Shown one piece after another: positions 59,690-64,000 of a DNA stretch of 64,000 nucleotides (position 1 is the first letter of the stretch; each line of letters starts with the position of its first letter). Under the pieces are notes generated by a model. The model did no database searches. It saw only the letters and a program-made list of their open reading frames with translations, and had not been told where the DNA came from. Source of the stretch: Echinometra lucunter (lineage: Eukaryota > Echinodermata > Echinoidea > Camarodonta > Echinometridae); assembly GCA_029962745.1 (NCBI GenBank), contig CM057157.1, positions 6,434,279 to 6,498,278 on the forward strand, in the 5' to 3' direction. The translations under genes were made by a program, and so were the position numbers.

Positions 59690-60031
59690 TCGATAGGGAG
59701 TGGCGTGTACAAATATCGCCCCCCCCCCCCCACACACACAACACTTTTTAAGAAGAAATATTTCAATCAATAAATTTTTTTGATAATCTGTCATAAACGA
59801 CCATCATATTTTAGAATTTCTATTGAAAATGCGATTAAAAACCAGAAAAGTGGTTAATTTTTGGCTCGCTCGCTTCGCTCGCTCGCAAAATGAAATTAGA
59901 ATGTGTGTTAGGGGGTCTGTGCGGGTGGGCGAGGATATGTTTATACTCAAGTGTGAGTTCGACAGAAAAATAATCGCCAAAAATGTCGATCATCTCCCCC
60001 ACTCTTCAAAGTGGATTTACGCCGGTGAATG
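59690..60031 (-). repeat. Dispersed repeat, copy 2 (inverted relative to 34391)
   Basis: Its reverse complement follows the 34391-34908 copy over its whole length: the ACCGGCGTAAATCCACTTTG start, ATGATCGAC, CTGTCGAACTCACACTTGAG, GAGCGAGCGAAGCGAGCGAG, CCACTTTTCTGG and ATATTTGTACACGCCA. It has one central unit instead of three. Confidence 0.85.
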
Positions 60032-60049
60032 TTAACCAAGTGAAATGAA

Positions 60050-61330
60050 GCTAAAGTTCACAAAAACGGAGATAGAATATTTTGTGTTAAGAATTAAATG
60101 ACTCAGATCTAACAAGAAATATGAATTTATATCAAAAACACAGTTATCATGGCAATAATAACAAGAAATGCCAGCTTGATGGTGACTGTATACAAGAAAA
60201 AACTACATATATTTTGACCTTAATACGAGAAATAGAGGAATGAGGAATAAAAAGCCTTCTTTTTTATACTTCTGTTTCTACTTGAACCACAGCCTATGTG
60301 GTGGGTGAATATTACTTTATAATTATATGCATATTATCCAAACCATTTCATAATGACAAGCGAGCCTGTCACCAGATTTCAATAGTTAAAAAAACTTGCA
60401 TTCACAATTTCCGCGAGATTTCCAATCGCATATTACATATACAGGGTTATGGAAATACGTAACAAAGTGAATATTTCTTCTTAAATGATTTTCTGCAGCA
60501 AACATTGCAATATTGTTTATTCCTGTTCCTATTTCATATTTCATAGTATTTTGCCCTACGGTTTGAATTAAAATGATTTATCAACCGTTTGGGACCTTTT
60601 CACAAATAAAAAGTGCCTGGACATTTCCATCCACAGCTCATATGATTTGACGTTTGCAAGTTTTCTTGAATAACACTGAAAATATGCAGTTTCTGAAAAT
60701 AAAATTCAATTCAAACTTGAATCTAGAAAATAGAAAATAATACGGAGTTCTAAACAGTGGTGTAATCCTCGCAAGACAGAGGGGCGTATTATATTCATGG
60801 GCAGGGTCACGTGGATTTAACCATTTGTAAGTTGTTTGTAAGGGTTTGTTGTTTGTTGATGTTTTTGTTGTTGTTGTTGTTAATTGTTTTGTTTGGGGGG
60901 TCTTCGAAAGAAGGGGACTGCTGGCTTAACTCTCTTCAGGATATGCCCCTGCTTGGCTAGTATTTATATTAATACATAAGTAATTCCATCTTTTCTCATA
61001 GTGAATATAGATGCAAGATAGTAATGTAAAAAACCTACTTAATTATGTAACAGAATAGTTCACTCCAAATCCACCTTTTACATTTTCAAGTCACATTTCG
61101 CTTTTATTATACATAGGGAGCGTGTGCAGAAAAATTATAGTCATATAATGAAATTGAAAGTAGGGACCACACCACAGCATGTTTACACCAAAAGTGGCCA
61201 AACAAAAATTGGTTTCTTTCATTCAGTTACTGATATCTCTTTTCGGGCTCTCAAAGGCGCCGTCTCCCAGAATGGATTTAATATGTTAATTTCTTATTGT
61301 AGCAAAAAAGCGTATCTTCTTATTAATAAT
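60050..61330. other. Intronic, nothing recognised
   Basis: Presumed second intron of the alpha-arrestin gene. AT-rich, no exon with arrestin features, no clear repeat. Confidence 0.4.
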
Positions 61331-61339
61331 ACTAATAAA

Positions 61340-61700
61340 GACTCAGTTTTTATATAGCGCAAATTACAATTAAGTCTCTAAGCGCTATGGAAAAGAAGAA
61401 AAGCAAGAAGTGAGCATAGGAAGAATGAAAGTAGTACATGTTGATACAGAACATAGCAGCATGCAAATAAGATGGAAATTTACAAATACATGACATTATA
61501 TAAGGCTAAGATATTATGTTGCGAAAAGATACGATTTCTGAACCTGGACTTAGACTGATCAGAGACGAACATTCTTTGACATCACTTGGGAGTTTATTCC
61601 ATAGTTGAGGGACTACATGTTGAAATGTATTGTCTACGTAGAATGATATGATTTCATAGTCAGGATGCATGCATAAAAAAACTGGTTTGTGTAATTGCAT
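61340..61700 (-). mobile_element. LINE fragment with reverse-transcriptase C-terminus
   Basis: On the minus strand the frame contains FQHVVPQLWNKLPSDVKECS, the typical end of CR1/L2-type retrotransposon proteins (pattern PxLWNxLPxxVK). Downstream comes GCGCTATATAAAAACTGAGT and an ATT-rich tail at 61340. It is heavily truncated at the 5' side. Confidence 0.7.
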
Positions 61701-61859
61701 GGTGTTTTAGGTGTGATATCATTTCTGATATAGAGCAAGGATAAGCCAGGTCTGCAATAAACACACAAAATCCGAATGATCCTGAGGAGTGTTTTACCAG
61801 TAAACCGTAAACATCTGCTCATTGCTCACTATATTCTCTCGCATTTCTCTACTACGTAT

Positions 61860-63360
61860 CATCATGTACAGTTTAAAGGCGTATACTGTATATTGTACGT
61901 ATAGTACGTATAATCTAATTTCGTGGGCGTTGCCGTTGTTTCTGCTTGTTACTCACCCTAAATAAAACACGTGCAAATTCCAACACTGGTATTATTACTG
62001 CTTGAATCAACCACTGTAGCGTGCCTGGTTCCGTACCATGGTTACATTCGCAATTTGTAGTTTTATAAGGATGATTGGCAATGATAGCGAATTATTTACT
62101 CGGAGGAGGGCAAGGTGGAAGCACAAATAATGGATCAAATGGTATAATTACTTTACAATGAGCCTGCGAGTATTATACGTGGAAGTTATTACTATTGAAA
62201 GAATGTCTATCCTATATGGCATCAACTACTCGAAAACCAGCGAAAGACTGACAATTTCTTTTTGTAAGATTTTGGTTAGTTGTGCATGCAGGGATTTATT
62301 TCTTATCACTACAATTCATGCAAGATAACTAAATGGAGAGTTGCTGGCATATATCTATTTTTATTTTTTCAAAAGGGTACTTTCTTTTAAAATTTTATCA
62401 ATTTATGTATTTCTAACTGATTGATACTATTTGGCATGAAATGAGCAGCTTAGGTTAAGATTAGTATCAATTTCTCTGTTGATTCTCGCGCGAGGTATAA
62501 ATCCCCGTATTATCTTCATCCTTCCCGATTAAGATTTTCCATGATAACCTCATAACATAACATAACACAACATACTGCAGTCTACATTTAACAGCCTCTC
62601 ACGTTGTGAAACGAATAGGAAGAGGATTATTTGTTACAGTGGTTTATGTTTATTTATAGGTTATAGCAAAAATCTATGTAAGATAGTTGCATCGTAGTCA
62701 TTCATAAATATCAATGAAAGTTATGCCCAGTGACGTCATGGTATAGTAATAAATATTTTTCGAGAACCCGTTTGATTATTGTTCATTATGTATATACGCG
62801 TTGTTGTTGTTGGTGAACCTGTGCTGTTACTTGTCTAATTTTTGCGAAAGAAGGTATTGTATTTTATAAACTTGAGTGAAATTAACGTAGGCAGTATAAT
62901 GTCAACCGAGTAGCAAATTTGCTTCTTACACAACAAACAAACGTGTTAGCTGAGTAATGGCTAATGTGAATGCAACTTGATTTTATTCATAGTTCATGGG
63001 AACTCACGAGATATATAACTGACATTTCACGACACAAAATATACAAAACAGAAAGCTAATTATCTATTCCCAAGCTTATTAACGGCATTGCTTTTTCATG
63101 GAAAGATTACTCGAGGAAATGAAATTATCCATCTTCATTGCTTCATTTCTGGAGAGTTGCCTGTAGCAACTCTCAGGAGGGGGCAAAATTTCGTGGGATT
63201 ATGATGAATTCTTTCATCGCGCCTGCAATGTTGAGTTTGATGCAGCAGGATTGGAAGGATTGAATTTCATATCAAAGCAAATTTTTTGTATGAAAACAGT
63301 AGCTAGTTAATTATTCCCCTTTTCTCTATAACATGAGATAAATTCTTGTTTAAAAACATC
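61860..63360. other. Intronic or intergenic, nothing recognised
   Basis: No exon, RNA gene or repeat family could be supported in this AT-rich stretch. Confidence 0.4.
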
Positions 63361-63366
63361 AACTCG

Positions 63367-63535
63367 TACACTCTCAGAAAAAAAAAATTGGTTGGTTAAA
63401 ATAATTATGAACCTACCAACTGTTGGTTAAAAGAATATCCTATATGTTTTACATACAAATTTGTTTTAACCAGCAGTTGGTAGGTTCATATTTTATCCAA
63501 CCTGAAGATTTTTAACCAACTTTTTTAAGAGTGTA
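63367..63535. mobile_element. Foldback (MITE-like), 169 bp
   Basis: Ends TACACTCT and AGAGTGTA; inner arms TTGGTTGGTTAAAAT / TTTAACCAA and ATGAACCTACCAACTG / CAGTTGGTAGGTTCAT. Confidence 0.85.
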
Positions 63536-63758
63536 AGTTTCCCTTTTCCATGTTTCACATATCAGAAATAAATTTTTTTTATTTTAGGAAATAAACTTCG
63601 AATACATTTAATTCCGTCTTAAAAAGGTGGTCATTAACTATTCCTTTCATCCATTCTCCAACATAAAGGTCATCAGTAAGAATTATGCGGAATCTTACGC
63701 TCAACAAAAACAATCCCCACAACAACGCTCAAAAATTCCCACACACATATAATAATGA

Positions 63759-64000
63759 NNNNNNNNNNNNNNNNNNNNNNNNNNNNNNNNNNNNNNNNNN
63801 NNNNNNNNNNNNNNNNNNNNNNNNNNNNNNNNNNNNNNNNNNNNNNNNNNNNNNNNNNNNNNNNNNNNNNNNNNNNNNNNNNNNNNNNNNNNNNNNNNNN
63901 NNNNNNNNNNNNNNNNNNNNNNNNNNNNNNNNNNNNNNNNNNNNNNNNNNNNNNNNNNNNNNNNNNNNNNNNNNNNNNNNNNNNNNNNNNNNNNNNNNNN
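63759..64000. other. Assembly gap (N to end of window)
   Basis: Unknown bases reach the window end. Remaining alpha-arrestin exons may lie in or beyond it. Confidence 1.

Noticed and set aside
61124..61357. Possible third alpha-arrestin exon
   Set aside because: The frame has no arrestin features (no FPF/LP or SIRYWVKA-like segment) and the splice context is missing.

Overview
The window is animal nuclear DNA: AT-rich, with GT-AG introns, long introns, many microsatellites, poly-C/G runs, foldback (MITE-like) elements, tRNA-derived SINE heads, LINE tails and two assembly gaps. The repeat style and the gene content suggest a marine invertebrate deuterostome, most likely an echinoderm such as a sea urchin. 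This is inference; no single sequence proves the species.

Three protein genes could be assembled by joining exons across splice sites. (1) 6.0-27.4 kb, plus strand: a 20-exon gene for a predicted 914-residue protein. It has an N-terminal kinesin-like motor domain (P-loop kept, switch I and switch II degenerate) followed by a long coiled coil that matches vertebrate CCDC78, a deuterosome/centriole-amplification protein. (2) 30.8-32.7 kb, minus strand: a complete three-exon MIF/D-dopachrome tautomerase gene of 123 residues, convergent with CCDC78, with the exon sizes and intron phases of the vertebrate genes. (3) 46.7-59.2 kb and beyond, plus strand: the first two coding exons of an alpha-arrestin (arrestin domain-containing, ARRDC-type) gene, separated by a 12.3-kb intron that contains the 500-base gap. 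Its later exons were not found before the gap at the end of the window.

The rest is intergenic or intronic. 1-5.9 kb holds repeats, a large foldback next to CCDC78 and weak hints of a minus-strand gene. 33-46 kb holds microsatellites, several foldbacks and two possible promoter patches. 60-63.7 kb holds LINE debris and a foldback.

The most unusual structures are a pair of related mobile elements inside CCDC78 introns, with shared ends reading TGTCTCGCCCACC / GGTGGGCGAGACA. One carries a regular 157-bp tandem array in which each unit contains clustered AGGTCA nuclear-receptor half-sites (DR7, DR1 and DR4 spacing). The other key observation is the degenerate kinesin motor fused to a CCDC78 coiled coil. 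I found no prokaryotic genes, no CRISPR array and no viral gene.
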